This document shows, in pieces, positions 16,269-23,300 of a stretch of DNA of 27,772 nt (position 1 is its first letter; every line of letters starts with the position of its first letter). The notes below the pieces were generated by a model that saw only the letters and a list, made by a program, of their open reading frames with translations, ran no database searches and was not told the DNA's origin. A program made the translations under genes and the position numbers. Location: contig JBDKFN010000017.1 in the NCBI GenBank assembly GCA_039798705.1, forward strand, positions 1-27,772. The letters are read 5' to 3'. The DNA comes from CAIKLP01 sp039798705. Its GTDB lineage: Bacteria; Bacteroidota; Bacteroidia; Sphingobacteriales; Sphingobacteriaceae.

Positions 16269-17303
16269 TTATGATTGCTTTTGCTTGAGCTGCTGTTCAA
16301 GCTCCTCAATGCGTTTTTCAAGGTCTGGAAGCCTACGATAAACCGCTTGATTTTTAAGAGAATCGCGGAAAAGAGCCAGTGGAGAGCCTCCCCATTGCTT
16401 GTTTTCAATGGTTACCGTTTTCGTAATTCCCGATTGTGCTGCAATTTGGGAACCTTTAGCAACATGAATATGACCTGCAACACCTACTTGGCCGCCTAAA
16501 ACAACGTTTTCTGCAATATGTGTGCTTCCTGAAATGCCAGTTTGAGAGGCGATAACAGTATTTTTTCCTATTTCTACGTTATGTGCAACTTGAATTAGGT
16601 TGTCTAGCTTAACACCAGATCTAATTATTGTAGAACCCATAGTTGCACGGTCAATACTGGTATTAGAACCAATTTCCACCATGTCTTCTATAATGACATT
16701 TCCAATTTGTGCAATTTTCTGATATGTTCCATCCGCTTGTGGTGCAAAACCGAAACCATCGCTTCCAATTACAGAACCAGCATGAATGATTACTCCTTTA
16801 CCCAATACACAATCTGAATATACTTTCACCCCTGCAAACAAGGTAGTATCGTCTGCAATGGTTACGTTATCACCTACAAAAACTTGAGGGTAAATTTTAA
16901 CATTGTTGCCTATGCTGACATTATTACCAATATAAGCAAAAGCCCCAACATAGCAGTTTGAGCCAATTGTAGCCGATTCACTTATGAAACTTGGTTGTTC
17001 AATTCCAGACTTATTTAGTTTGATGGTATTGTATTTTTCTAACAATACAGAGAAAGCGGTATATGCGTTATCAACTTTTACTAAAGTTGCTTTTACAGGC
17101 TTTTCTAATTTTAGGGATTTATTTACAATTACAACAGAAGCCTCCGTTGTATAAAGGAAATGTTCGTATTTAGGATTCGAGAGAAATGAAAGTGTTCCTT
17201 TTTTCCCTTCTTCAATTTTTGATAACGCACTCACTACCTCAGCTGGATTACCATCCAACTCTCCTTGGAGCATTAAACAAATATCTTGAGCCGTAAATTG
17301 CAT
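16269..17303 (-). CDS. lpxD: UDP-3-O-acylglucosamine N-acyltransferase LpxD
   Basis: A 344-residue enzyme adding the N-linked acyl chain in lipid A synthesis. The N-terminal LpxD uridine-binding domain (about 1-100) includes KGTLSFLSNPKYEHFL. A left-handed beta helix of hexapeptide repeats follows. The catalytic His is His241 in LDNLIQVAHNVEIG. The protein ends in a charged, coiled-coil-like helix (LEKRIEELEQQLKQKQ), consistent with the LpxD trimer. Length matches the family (about 340). The ATG at 17303 follows a perfect consensus promoter by only 4 nt, suggesting a leaderless mRNA. It lies 54 nt after the HD gene stop and 66 nt before lpxC. Confidence 0.97.
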   Translation of the reverse strand: MQFTAQDICLMLQGELDGNPAEVVSALSKIEEGKKGTLSFLSNPKYEHFLYTTEASVVIVNKSLKLEKPVKATLVKVDNAYTAFSVLLEKYNTIKLNKSGIEQPSFISESATIGSNCYVGAFAYIGNNVSIGNNVKIYPQVFVGDNVTIADDTTLFAGVKVYSDCVLGKGVIIHAGSVIGSDGFGFAPQADGTYQKIAQIGNVIIEDMVEIGSNTSIDRATMGSTIIRSGVKLDNLIQVAHNVEIGKNTVIASQTGISGSTHIAENVVLGGQVGVAGHIHVAKGSQIAAQSGITKTVTIENKQWGGSPLALFRDSLKNQAVYRRLPDLEKRIEELEQQLKQKQS

Positions 17304-17307
17304 TATA

Positions 17308-17338
17308 CAAAGATAAAATTATCCGTTAAAGTTACAAA
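17308..17338 (-). promoter_or_regulatory. Consensus promoter for lpxD, abutting the start codon
   Basis: Minus strand: TTTG (17335-17338), 19 nt, then TATCTTTG (17308-17315), an exact TTTG-N19-TAnnTTTG match. Only TATA (4 nt) separates the box from the ATG, so the predicted transcription start falls on or within a few bases of the start codon. Confidence 0.7.
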
Positions 17339-17357
17339 TATGAAAGGAACGAAAACC

Positions 17358-18575
17358 TTATTTTGGATAGCAAATGAAATACTTTTCAACTGTTTTACTC
17401 AATGCAGAAAGATTTAAATTATCTGAAGCATCAGCGATATCGATTAAACCAGTAGATTTTTTTAAAATATTAATTTTGCCGACTTCCATATTGTATGCAT
17501 TGTTCGTAATCTTTCCGGAAAAAACAAAATATTCTTTTTCTGCATCTGATAAAGGAAAATCAAATACTAATTTTTCTTGATGCGAAATAATTTTAGCACT
17601 TTCAAATGGTTCATTTTGTAATTCAATTGCAAATAATTTTCTATCAATTAAAAGTTTGCAAAGTTTTGCTAAAATAGGATCTTCCTGTTCGGACCAAACT
17701 TTAATCGCAGAAAACAAATCGCTATCATCTAATTTCATAAAAGCATCTAAATACAATTCGTTTTGATAAAATTCTTTAGTACTGATATCATTAGCTAATA
17801 ATAAACTGAAAGCAGGACTTGCAAATAAAGGAACTCCACTGTTTGCAAGTGTTTTAGCGCGTTTGAAAATTTTAACTAGTAATTGTTCTGCGGCTATTAC
17901 TGTTTTATGTAAATATACTTGCCAGTACATTAGTCTTCTTGAAATCAAAAACTTTTCAATAGAATAAATACCTTTTTCTTCCACTACTAATTCATCATTT
18001 ACCACATTCAACATTTTCAAAATACGATCAAATCCAATAACGCCTTCTGAAACACCTGTGTAAAAACTATCTCTATTCAAATAGTCTAAACGATCCATGT
18101 CTAATTGACTAGATACTAATTGGTGTAAAAATTTCTTTTCATATTTGTTTTCAAAAATTGCAATCGCCAATGTTAGTTTTCCGTTGAATTGTTTGTTTAA
18201 TCTGTTCATAATTAAAACAGATAACGCTTCGTGTTCTACACCTGGAACAATACAACTTTCTAATGCATGTGAAAAAGGTCCATGTCCAATATCATGTAAC
18301 AAGATTGCAATGGTAACTGCTTCTGCCTCTTGATCTGTTATCGCAATTCCTTTGTTTTTTAAAGTCTCTAAAGCAATGCCCATTAAATGCATAGCACCTA
18401 ATGCATGGTGGAAACGAGTATGTAATGCGCCCGGATAAACCAAATGGGTTAAACCCAACTGTTTAATATTTCTTAAACGCTGAAAATAAGGATGTTCTAT
18501 TAAGTCGAATAAGCTTTCGTAAGCAATACTTACAAAGCCATAAACCGGGTCGTTAAATAATTTCTTCTTGTTCAA
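17358..18575 (-). CDS. HD-domain phosphohydrolase
   Basis: A 405-residue soluble protein of the HD superfamily, of the SAMHD1/dGTPase-like type. Visible metal and phosphate residues are LHTRFHHALGAMHL (Arg54, His57), HDIGHGPFSH (His94, Asp95, His98, His103) and SSQLDMDRLDYLNRDSF, which carries the third metal Asp. The C-terminal half (from about residue 250) is less conserved. The natural substrate cannot be told from sequence; a dNTP or other phosphoester is plausible. There is no in-frame ATG upstream before a stop at 18609-18611; the first residue (as MNKKKLF) is encoded by TTG at 18575, so a TTG start is proposed because the segment matches the usual N terminus of the family. It is divergent from porX across 61 nt and upstream of lpxD on the same strand. 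Confidence 0.9.
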   Translation of the reverse strand: MNKKKLFNDPVYGFVSIAYESLFDLIEHPYFQRLRNIKQLGLTHLVYPGALHTRFHHALGAMHLMGIALETLKNKGIAITDQEAEAVTIAILLHDIGHGPFSHALESCIVPGVEHEALSVLIMNRLNKQFNGKLTLAIAIFENKYEKKFLHQLVSSQLDMDRLDYLNRDSFYTGVSEGVIGFDRILKMLNVVNDELVVEEKGIYSIEKFLISRRLMYWQVYLHKTVIAAEQLLVKIFKRAKTLANSGVPLFASPAFSLLLANDISTKEFYQNELYLDAFMKLDDSDLFSAIKVWSEQEDPILAKLCKLLIDRKLFAIELQNEPFESAKIISHQEKLVFDFPLSDAEKEYFVFSGKITNNAYNMEVGKINILKKSTGLIDIADASDNLNLSALSKTVEKYFICYPK

Positions 18576-18605
18576 TGGAAATAGGATAATAAAATGAAGG
18601 TAAAG

Positions 18606-18621
18606 TTGTTAAATTTAACAA
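18606..18621. promoter_or_regulatory. Perfect 16-bp palindrome between the HD gene and porX
   Basis: TTGTTAAATTTAACAA is a perfect inverted repeat with no spacer, in the 61-nt gap between two divergent genes, 15 nt before the porX ATG and 30 nt before the HD start codon. Its centre TAAATTTA resembles a -7 element (TAnnTTTA) on both strands. It could be a dimeric-regulator operator, two overlapping -7 boxes, or both. No regulator can be named. Confidence 0.5.
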
Positions 18622-18636
18622 TAAGAAAAAAGAAAG

Positions 18637-20190
18637 ATGCAAGAAACGATGATATTATGGGCAGATGACGAAATAGATCTTTTAAAGCCCCATATTTTAT
18701 TTCTTAATGAGAAAGGTTACCAAGTTAAAACAGTAACAAATGGATCGGATGCCATCGATCTTATCAAGAATAATTATTATGATTTGGTTTTCTTAGATGA
18801 GAATATGCCCGGATTAACAGGATTAGAAACGTTAGTTGAAATTAAAAATTTCAATTCTGATATTCCAGTGGTGCTCATTACAAAAAATGAAGAAGAATAT
18901 TTAATGGAAGATGCCATTGGGAAAAAAATTGCTGATTATTTAATTAAACCAGTTAATCCAAAACAAATTCTATTAACAATTAAAAAAATATTAGACAATA
19001 AAAGATTAGTTACCGAAAAAACTACTTCGGCCTATCAACAAGAATTTAGAAATTTAGGCATGCAACTCAATGATGTTCAAAATATCAGCGAATGGATGGA
19101 TGCATACAGAAAACTTGTTTTTTGGGAATTAGAATTAGAGCAATTAGAAGATGCTGGCATGCATGAGATTTTAACTTTACAAAAGTCGGAAGCCAACGCC
19201 ATGTTTTCAAAATTTGTAGAGAAAAACTATTTGTCTTGGTTACAAAACCCAGACAAGGCGCCTGTTATGTCACACAGCGTTCTTCGCAAAAAAGTACTAC
19301 CTAATTTATCTGAATCTCAACCTACGTTTTTTATTCTCATAGATAATTTGAGATATGACCAATGGAAAATAATTGCTCCATTGGTAAACGAGCATTTTAG
19401 ACTAGAGGAAGAAGAACTTTATGTAAGTATTTTACCTACAGCTACGCAATATGCTAGAAATGCCATATTCTCTGGTATGTTACCTAGTGAAATGGAAAAA
19501 CGTTTTCCAAAACTTTGGAAAAATGATGAAGATGAAGGCGGAAAAAATTTACATGAAGAAGAATTTTTAGTTGATCACTTACAAAGAGCTAGAAAAGAAA
19601 TCAAAAGTAGCTATCATAAAATTACGACAAACGAACAGGGTAAAGATTTAGTAGAAAATTTACATCGATTATTTAAACATGATTTAAATGTCATCGTATA
19701 TAATTTTGTCGATATGCTGTCTCATGCAAGAACAGAGATGGATATGATCAAAGAGCTTGCGCCAGATGAATCGGCTTACAGGTCACTCACTTATTCGTGG
19801 TTTGAACATTCTCCTTTGTTAGAAATAATAAAAAAAATAGCACAGAAAAATGCAAGGTTAGTGATTACAACAGACCACGGAACCATAAGGGTAAAAACAC
19901 CAAGCAAAGTTATTGGAGATCGATCGGTTAACAGTAACCTGAGGTATAAGCAAGGAAAAAACCTAAATTACATTGCAAAAGATGTATTAGAAATTAAAAA
20001 TCCATCAGATGCATTTTTACCAAAAGTAAATATGAGTCAGACTTATATTTTTGCCAAAAACGATACGTATTTTGTTTACCAAAACAACTATAATCATTTT
20101 GCGAATTTCTTTGCTAACACTTTTCAGCATGGAGGAATATCATTAGAAGAAATGTTAATTCCATTTGCAAGTTATACTTCTAAAATGTAG
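18637..20190 (+). CDS. porX: PorX, response regulator with PglZ domain (T9SS regulator)
   Basis: A 517-residue two-domain protein. Residues 1-125 are a CheY-like receiver with the acidic pair Asp10/Asp11, phosphoacceptor Asp54 (LVFLDENMPG) and the conserved Lys in DYLIKPVNP. The rest is a helical linker and a PglZ domain of the alkaline-phosphatase superfamily: FILIDNLRYDQW, NFVDMLSHAR and TTDHGTIR supply the putative metal site. This architecture is PorX, the response regulator that works with the histidine kinase PorY to control the type IX secretion system in Bacteroidota; homologues have reported phosphodiesterase activity. Length is like P. gingivalis PorX (about 518). No kinase gene is adjacent. 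The 16-bp palindrome lies just upstream, and its stop codon lies inside a convergent hairpin. Confidence 0.95.
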   Translation: MQETMILWADDEIDLLKPHILFLNEKGYQVKTVTNGSDAIDLIKNNYYDLVFLDENMPGLTGLETLVEIKNFNSDIPVVLITKNEEEYLMEDAIGKKIADYLIKPVNPKQILLTIKKILDNKRLVTEKTTSAYQQEFRNLGMQLNDVQNISEWMDAYRKLVFWELELEQLEDAGMHEILTLQKSEANAMFSKFVEKNYLSWLQNPDKAPVMSHSVLRKKVLPNLSESQPTFFILIDNLRYDQWKIIAPLVNEHFRLEEEELYVSILPTATQYARNAIFSGMLPSEMEKRFPKLWKNDEDEGGKNLHEEEFLVDHLQRARKEIKSSYHKITTNEQGKDLVENLHRLFKHDLNVIVYNFVDMLSHARTEMDMIKELAPDESAYRSLTYSWFEHSPLLEIIKKIAQKNARLVITTDHGTIRVKTPSKVIGDRSVNSNLRYKQGKNLNYIAKDVLEIKNPSDAFLPKVNMSQTYIFAKNDTYFVYQNNYNHFANFFANTFQHGGISLEEMLIPFASYTSKM

Positions 20191-20210
20191 AGAACTAAGT
20201 TCTCTACATT
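20184..20210. terminator. 27-bp hairpin shared by porX and TonB receptor 3' ends
   Basis: AATGTAGAGAACT (20184-20196) and AGTTCTCTACATT (20198-20210) are a perfect 13-bp inverted repeat around a single A. It contains the porX TAG stop (20188-20190) and extends into the TonB-receptor TAA stop (20209-20211). The U-tract is weak on both strands (ATTTTAG on minus), so it is a plausible but not ideal intrinsic terminator. Confidence 0.75.
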
Positions 20211-22593
20211 AAAATTTGATGCTCAAAGCTAATAAAAACGACCTAGTTGCCTGTGGGTAATAATAAACAGCAGTTGTTTTTTCGCCACCAACTAAATAAG
20301 AATAGGTATAACCATTTGCCACATATTTTCTGTTTAACAAATTAGCAACTTTAAAATCTATTGCTAAGGTGGTTCTATTTCGAAGTGGTTTTTGATAATT
20401 TAAAACTAAATCATTAACAAAAAATGCTTTGATCATTTTATCTGATGACGATGTATTATCTAAATACTGCTTTCCAACATATTTATTTTGTAAGCTTAAA
20501 CCAATGTGGTTTGTTAATCGATAAGTTAAGGCAGCACCCAAAATAACATTGGGAGAATATGCAATATTTGTGCGCTGAAATTTTTGATCAATTGTATCTA
20601 TAACCGCATAAGTATTTGCATCATAATCATATAACACCTCGGTGTATTCTTTAATTTTATTAGCACTGAGCGCAACATTTGCAGCAATATTAAACCTATT
20701 AGTAACTGCCCAAAGGCTTGACCATTCTACACCTAAGCGGAAACTATTTGCACAATTCTCTCTAATAGATTCGCCAACATCATTCAACCTTCCTGTAGGA
20801 ATTAACTGGTCGCGATAGTTCATATAAAAAAGATTCAATGCAGAATTCAATCTGTTAGCTTGATATTTCCAACCCAATTCTAAATCTGCTAATTTTTCAG
20901 ATTTAGCTTTTTGCGTTCTAAATAAATTACCAATTAAATCATCTCTATTGGGCTCTTTATTTGCAATACTATAGGAAAAATATAAAACATCGTGAATAGT
21001 AGGACTAAACGATATACCAATTTTAGGATTGAAGAATAAATAGCGATGCTGTTGCGAAACATCAATTAAATTAATATTGGAACCTCCTAATTGGTAACGA
21101 ATGGCACGTGTTTGCAAATCAATAAATGCATTCAAGTTTTGCTTTAATTGATAATCTAATTTGAAATATACGTTTGCTTCTTTTTTCAAACCTGTACCAT
21201 CAAATATATGATGCATAGGTAAACTCTGCGAAGCAAACTGAGCCCAAACAACTTCAGCAAAATGATTGCCATTATAGGTGTTTGCTGATGCGCCCACTTG
21301 TAAATTTAATTGCTCATTGATTCTGTTTTGATAAGAAAATACAAAACCTTTGAAAGTATTATCTAGCCATCTTCTTCTCAATAAATTAGTACTGTTGATG
21401 GTGTCTTGTCCGGTAAATAAAGTATCAAAACCAATGCTTGAAAATGCTTGATCGAATTTAAATTCCTGAAAAAACCCTTTGCCTTTGGTAACATGTAAGC
21501 CAAAATTATAACTCGAATGTGCGTTAATTAATCGAGTATAAAAAAGTTGATAATGTGATTGTGTATAACTGTCGTATTGATCTTTGTAATTAGCAGCTAT
21601 AGGATTAAAAGTACTATTTGTTTTAATAGAATCTACAGGAACACCTTCCCAAGCGAGAAATGTTTTTTCGGCTCCAGAAATATAATTTAATTTTAAAACA
21701 GATTTAGTTCCAACATAATTAGCTGTTGCAAAATAGGAATTTAACTTAGCTGCGCTGTTATCTATGTATCCGTTAGATTCAATAGCAGATGCCCTTCCAG
21801 AAAAACTCCAATTATTTTTCAATTGGCCTGTACTAAATTTTCCCACTAATCTTTTGGTGCCAAAGCTTCCCACTCCTCTGGTAATTTCCGCACCAGCAGT
21901 ATCGTTTATTTTTTCTGTTTGAATATTTATACTTGCTCCAAAAGCACCTGCACCATTAGTCGAACTGCCAACTCCTCTTTGAATTTGCATGTTGTCAATT
22001 GAAGAGGCTAAATCTGGTAAGTTCACTAAAAATGTACCCTGCGATTCAGCATCATTTAATGGAATACCATTAATGGTCACATTCGTTCTTGTGGCATCGC
22101 TTCCTCTTATTCTGATGCCTGTATAACCGATACCCGTTCCCGCATCAGATGTGATAACTGTTGATGGAATTTGATTTAAAAGATAAGGCAAATCTTGTCC
22201 CAAATTATTTTTTGCAATATCTTTTTGCTGAATGTTGTCATAGGTTGCTGCTGAATTTTCTTGTAGTTTTTGTGCGCTAACAAGTACCTGTTCAACTTCT
22301 TTGATTGATGATTTCAATTGAAAGGTTAATTCAGTTTCTTCTTTAATTTGTTGAACTAAAGTTTCAAATCCTAACATAGAAATTTTTAAACGCACCATTT
22401 CGTTAGGCTTCTTATTGATGAAAAACACCCCTTTGCTATTGGTTAGTAAAACAGCGTTTTCTACTACAATGGTTGCCCCAGCTAACACATGGCCTTCTTG
22501 ATCGTTTACAATTCCTTTAAAATTTTGTGCAAAAGCAATTACATTGCTACATAATACCAGCAGTATAACAATTAATGATTTCGAGAATTTCAT
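20209..22593 (-). CDS. TonB-dependent receptor, probably for thiamine or a thiamine precursor
   Basis: A 794-residue outer-membrane receptor. Signal peptide (about 1-22, MKFSKSLIVILLVLCSNVIAFA); carboxypeptidase-regulatory-like beta domain (about 25-110, FKGIVNDQEGHVLAGATIVV); plug domain (about 115-230, including VTINGIPLNDAESQGTFLV and the IRIRGSD segment); and a beta barrel running to the C-terminal Phe. It takes up its substrate with energy from TonB/ExbBD. The TPP riboswitch immediately upstream implies a substrate linked to thiamine; a riboswitch-controlled receptor called Omr1 has been proposed from comparative genomics in this phylum, so thiamine, its pyrophosphate or a precursor is the best guess. 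No SusD partner is adjacent, which argues against glycan uptake. Confidence 0.9.
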   Translation of the reverse strand: MKFSKSLIVILLVLCSNVIAFAQNFKGIVNDQEGHVLAGATIVVENAVLLTNSKGVFFINKKPNEMVRLKISMLGFETLVQQIKEETELTFQLKSSIKEVEQVLVSAQKLQENSAATYDNIQQKDIAKNNLGQDLPYLLNQIPSTVITSDAGTGIGYTGIRIRGSDATRTNVTINGIPLNDAESQGTFLVNLPDLASSIDNMQIQRGVGSSTNGAGAFGASINIQTEKINDTAGAEITRGVGSFGTKRLVGKFSTGQLKNNWSFSGRASAIESNGYIDNSAAKLNSYFATANYVGTKSVLKLNYISGAEKTFLAWEGVPVDSIKTNSTFNPIAANYKDQYDSYTQSHYQLFYTRLINAHSSYNFGLHVTKGKGFFQEFKFDQAFSSIGFDTLFTGQDTINSTNLLRRRWLDNTFKGFVFSYQNRINEQLNLQVGASANTYNGNHFAEVVWAQFASQSLPMHHIFDGTGLKKEANVYFKLDYQLKQNLNAFIDLQTRAIRYQLGGSNINLIDVSQQHRYLFFNPKIGISFSPTIHDVLYFSYSIANKEPNRDDLIGNLFRTQKAKSEKLADLELGWKYQANRLNSALNLFYMNYRDQLIPTGRLNDVGESIRENCANSFRLGVEWSSLWAVTNRFNIAANVALSANKIKEYTEVLYDYDANTYAVIDTIDQKFQRTNIAYSPNVILGAALTYRLTNHIGLSLQNKYVGKQYLDNTSSSDKMIKAFFVNDLVLNYQKPLRNRTTLAIDFKVANLLNRKYVANGYTYSYLVGGEKTTAVYYYPQATRSFLLALSIKF

Positions 22594-22605
22594 TTTTATA
22601 TTTTT

Positions 22606-22649
22606 ATAAAACCCTAATTAGACGGGGAACTAATTAGTAAATGTTTTAT
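22606..22649 (-). promoter_or_regulatory. Probable expression platform hairpin of the TPP riboswitch
   Basis: Between aptamer and ATG, ATAAAAC pairs with GTTTTAT (7 bp) and CTAATTAG with CTAATTAG (8 bp) around an 8-nt loop containing CCCCGT. That loop hexamer (22622-22627) is complementary to ACGGGG (22719-22724), the 5' strand of the aptamer core, so the aptamer and a loop-aptamer pairing would compete. There is no U-tract after the hairpin, which favours control of translation or mRNA stability over termination. Structure was folded by eye. Confidence 0.45.
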
Positions 22650-22653
22650 GCCT

Positions 22654-22730
22654 CTTCCCTTCGCTGGCATTATCCAGATCAGGTTCAATGGGTATAATCT
22701 CAGACATTTAAATGCCACCCCCGTGAGAAA
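22654..22730 (-). ncRNA. TPP riboswitch (THI element)
   Basis: On the minus strand the conserved blocks of the THI box appear in order: CACGGGGGTG, CTGAGA, ATACCC, GAACCTGATCTGGATAATGCC and AGCGAAGGGA. A closing helix P1 can form between TTTCTC at the 5' end and GGGAAG at the 3' end. It senses thiamine pyrophosphate and lies 60 nt upstream of the TonB-receptor ATG, so that receptor should be repressed when TPP is plentiful. Confidence 0.96.
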
Positions 22731-22732
22731 TG

Positions 22733-22740
22733 TAAAGGTA
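22733..22740 (-). promoter_or_regulatory. Candidate -7 element for the riboswitch transcript
   Basis: TACCTTTA (minus strand), close to TAnnTTTG, ends 2 nt before the aptamer 5' strand. A start just downstream would begin the RNA at the riboswitch. It lies between the ridA stop (22762) and the aptamer; no -33 TTTG is seen. Confidence 0.4.
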
Positions 22741-22761
22741 TATAATTTTTTTTGAGTATTC

Positions 22762-23139
22762 CTACTTTGATGCGATCATCGAAATTTCAACGTTGACATT
22801 TCTTGGTAATCCAAGTACTGCAACGGTTTCTCTTGCGGGAAAATCTCCATCAAAATATTTTTGATAAATCTCATTTACCTGCGTAAAATGCGCCATATCC
22901 GACAAGAAAATACTTGTTTTAACCACATTTGAAAAATCCATGCCGGCTTCTTTTAAAATTGCTTTCAAATTAGCCATGACTTGATAGGTTTCTATTGAAA
23001 GATCACCAGCTAACAATTGCCCATTTTCTGGATTGATGGCAATTTGGCCAGAGATAAATAACATGTCTCCTGCCTGAACCGCTTGATTATAGGGCCCAAT
23101 AGGAGCTGGTGCTTCGTTTGTGATGATTATTTTTTTCAT
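22762..23139 (-). CDS. ridA: RidA family reactive-intermediate (enamine/imine) deaminase
   Basis: A 125-residue cytoplasmic protein of the RidA/YjgF/UK114 family, which hydrolyses reactive enamines and imines such as 2-aminoacrylate formed by PLP enzymes. Family signatures include PIGPYNQAVQAGDMLFISGQI, the SIFLSDMAHFTQVNEIY segment, PARETVAV with the active-site Arg and the C-terminal VEISMIA. Length is typical (about 125-130); the protein works as a trimer. The start is 4 nt after the stop of the small membrane-protein gene, so it is probably co-transcribed with purD. It is followed by the riboswitch. Confidence 0.96.
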   Translation of the reverse strand: MKKIIITNEAPAPIGPYNQAVQAGDMLFISGQIAINPENGQLLAGDLSIETYQVMANLKAILKEAGMDFSNVVKTSIFLSDMAHFTQVNEIYQKYFDGDFPARETVAVLGLPRNVNVEISMIASK

Positions 23140-23143
23140 ATAC

Positions 23144-23296
23144 TTAAGATGAAAATTTCTTGATGATATAAATCAACAAACCAACAATAAAAATAGCAAT
23201 GCTCATTTTATTGATGAAATGCATCGCTCTAATATTGAAATTAGTTGGTCGTGATGCGTCTTTTTTTCTAAAAAAATATCCTAAAAATTGGTTCAT
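23144..23296 (-). CDS. Small single-pass membrane protein, 50 residues
   Basis: An ORF of 50 codons from ATG at 23296 to TAA at 23144, too short to be flagged by many gene callers. The translation begins MNQFLGYFFRKKDASRP and continues TNFNIRAMHFINK, followed by one hydrophobic segment (about residues 31-46, ending IVGLLIYII) and a short basic tail (KKFSS). The layout is a positively charged N-terminal cytoplasmic segment, one transmembrane helix, and no signal-peptidase site. Spacing is tight: 4 nt after the purD stop and 4 nt before the ridA ATG, which strongly supports a real gene. It resembles short Bacteroidota proteins I think are grouped as DUF6728 (uncertain). No function is known to me. 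Confidence 0.8.
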   Translation of the reverse strand: MNQFLGYFFRKKDASRPTNFNIRAMHFINKMSIAIFIVGLLIYIIKKFSS

Positions 23297-23300
23297 ATAA

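Noticed and set aside
17304..17357. Terminator between the HD gene and lpxD
   Set aside because: No stem-loop with a U-tract is visible; the gap is occupied by the lpxD promoter, so HD transcripts may read into lpxD.
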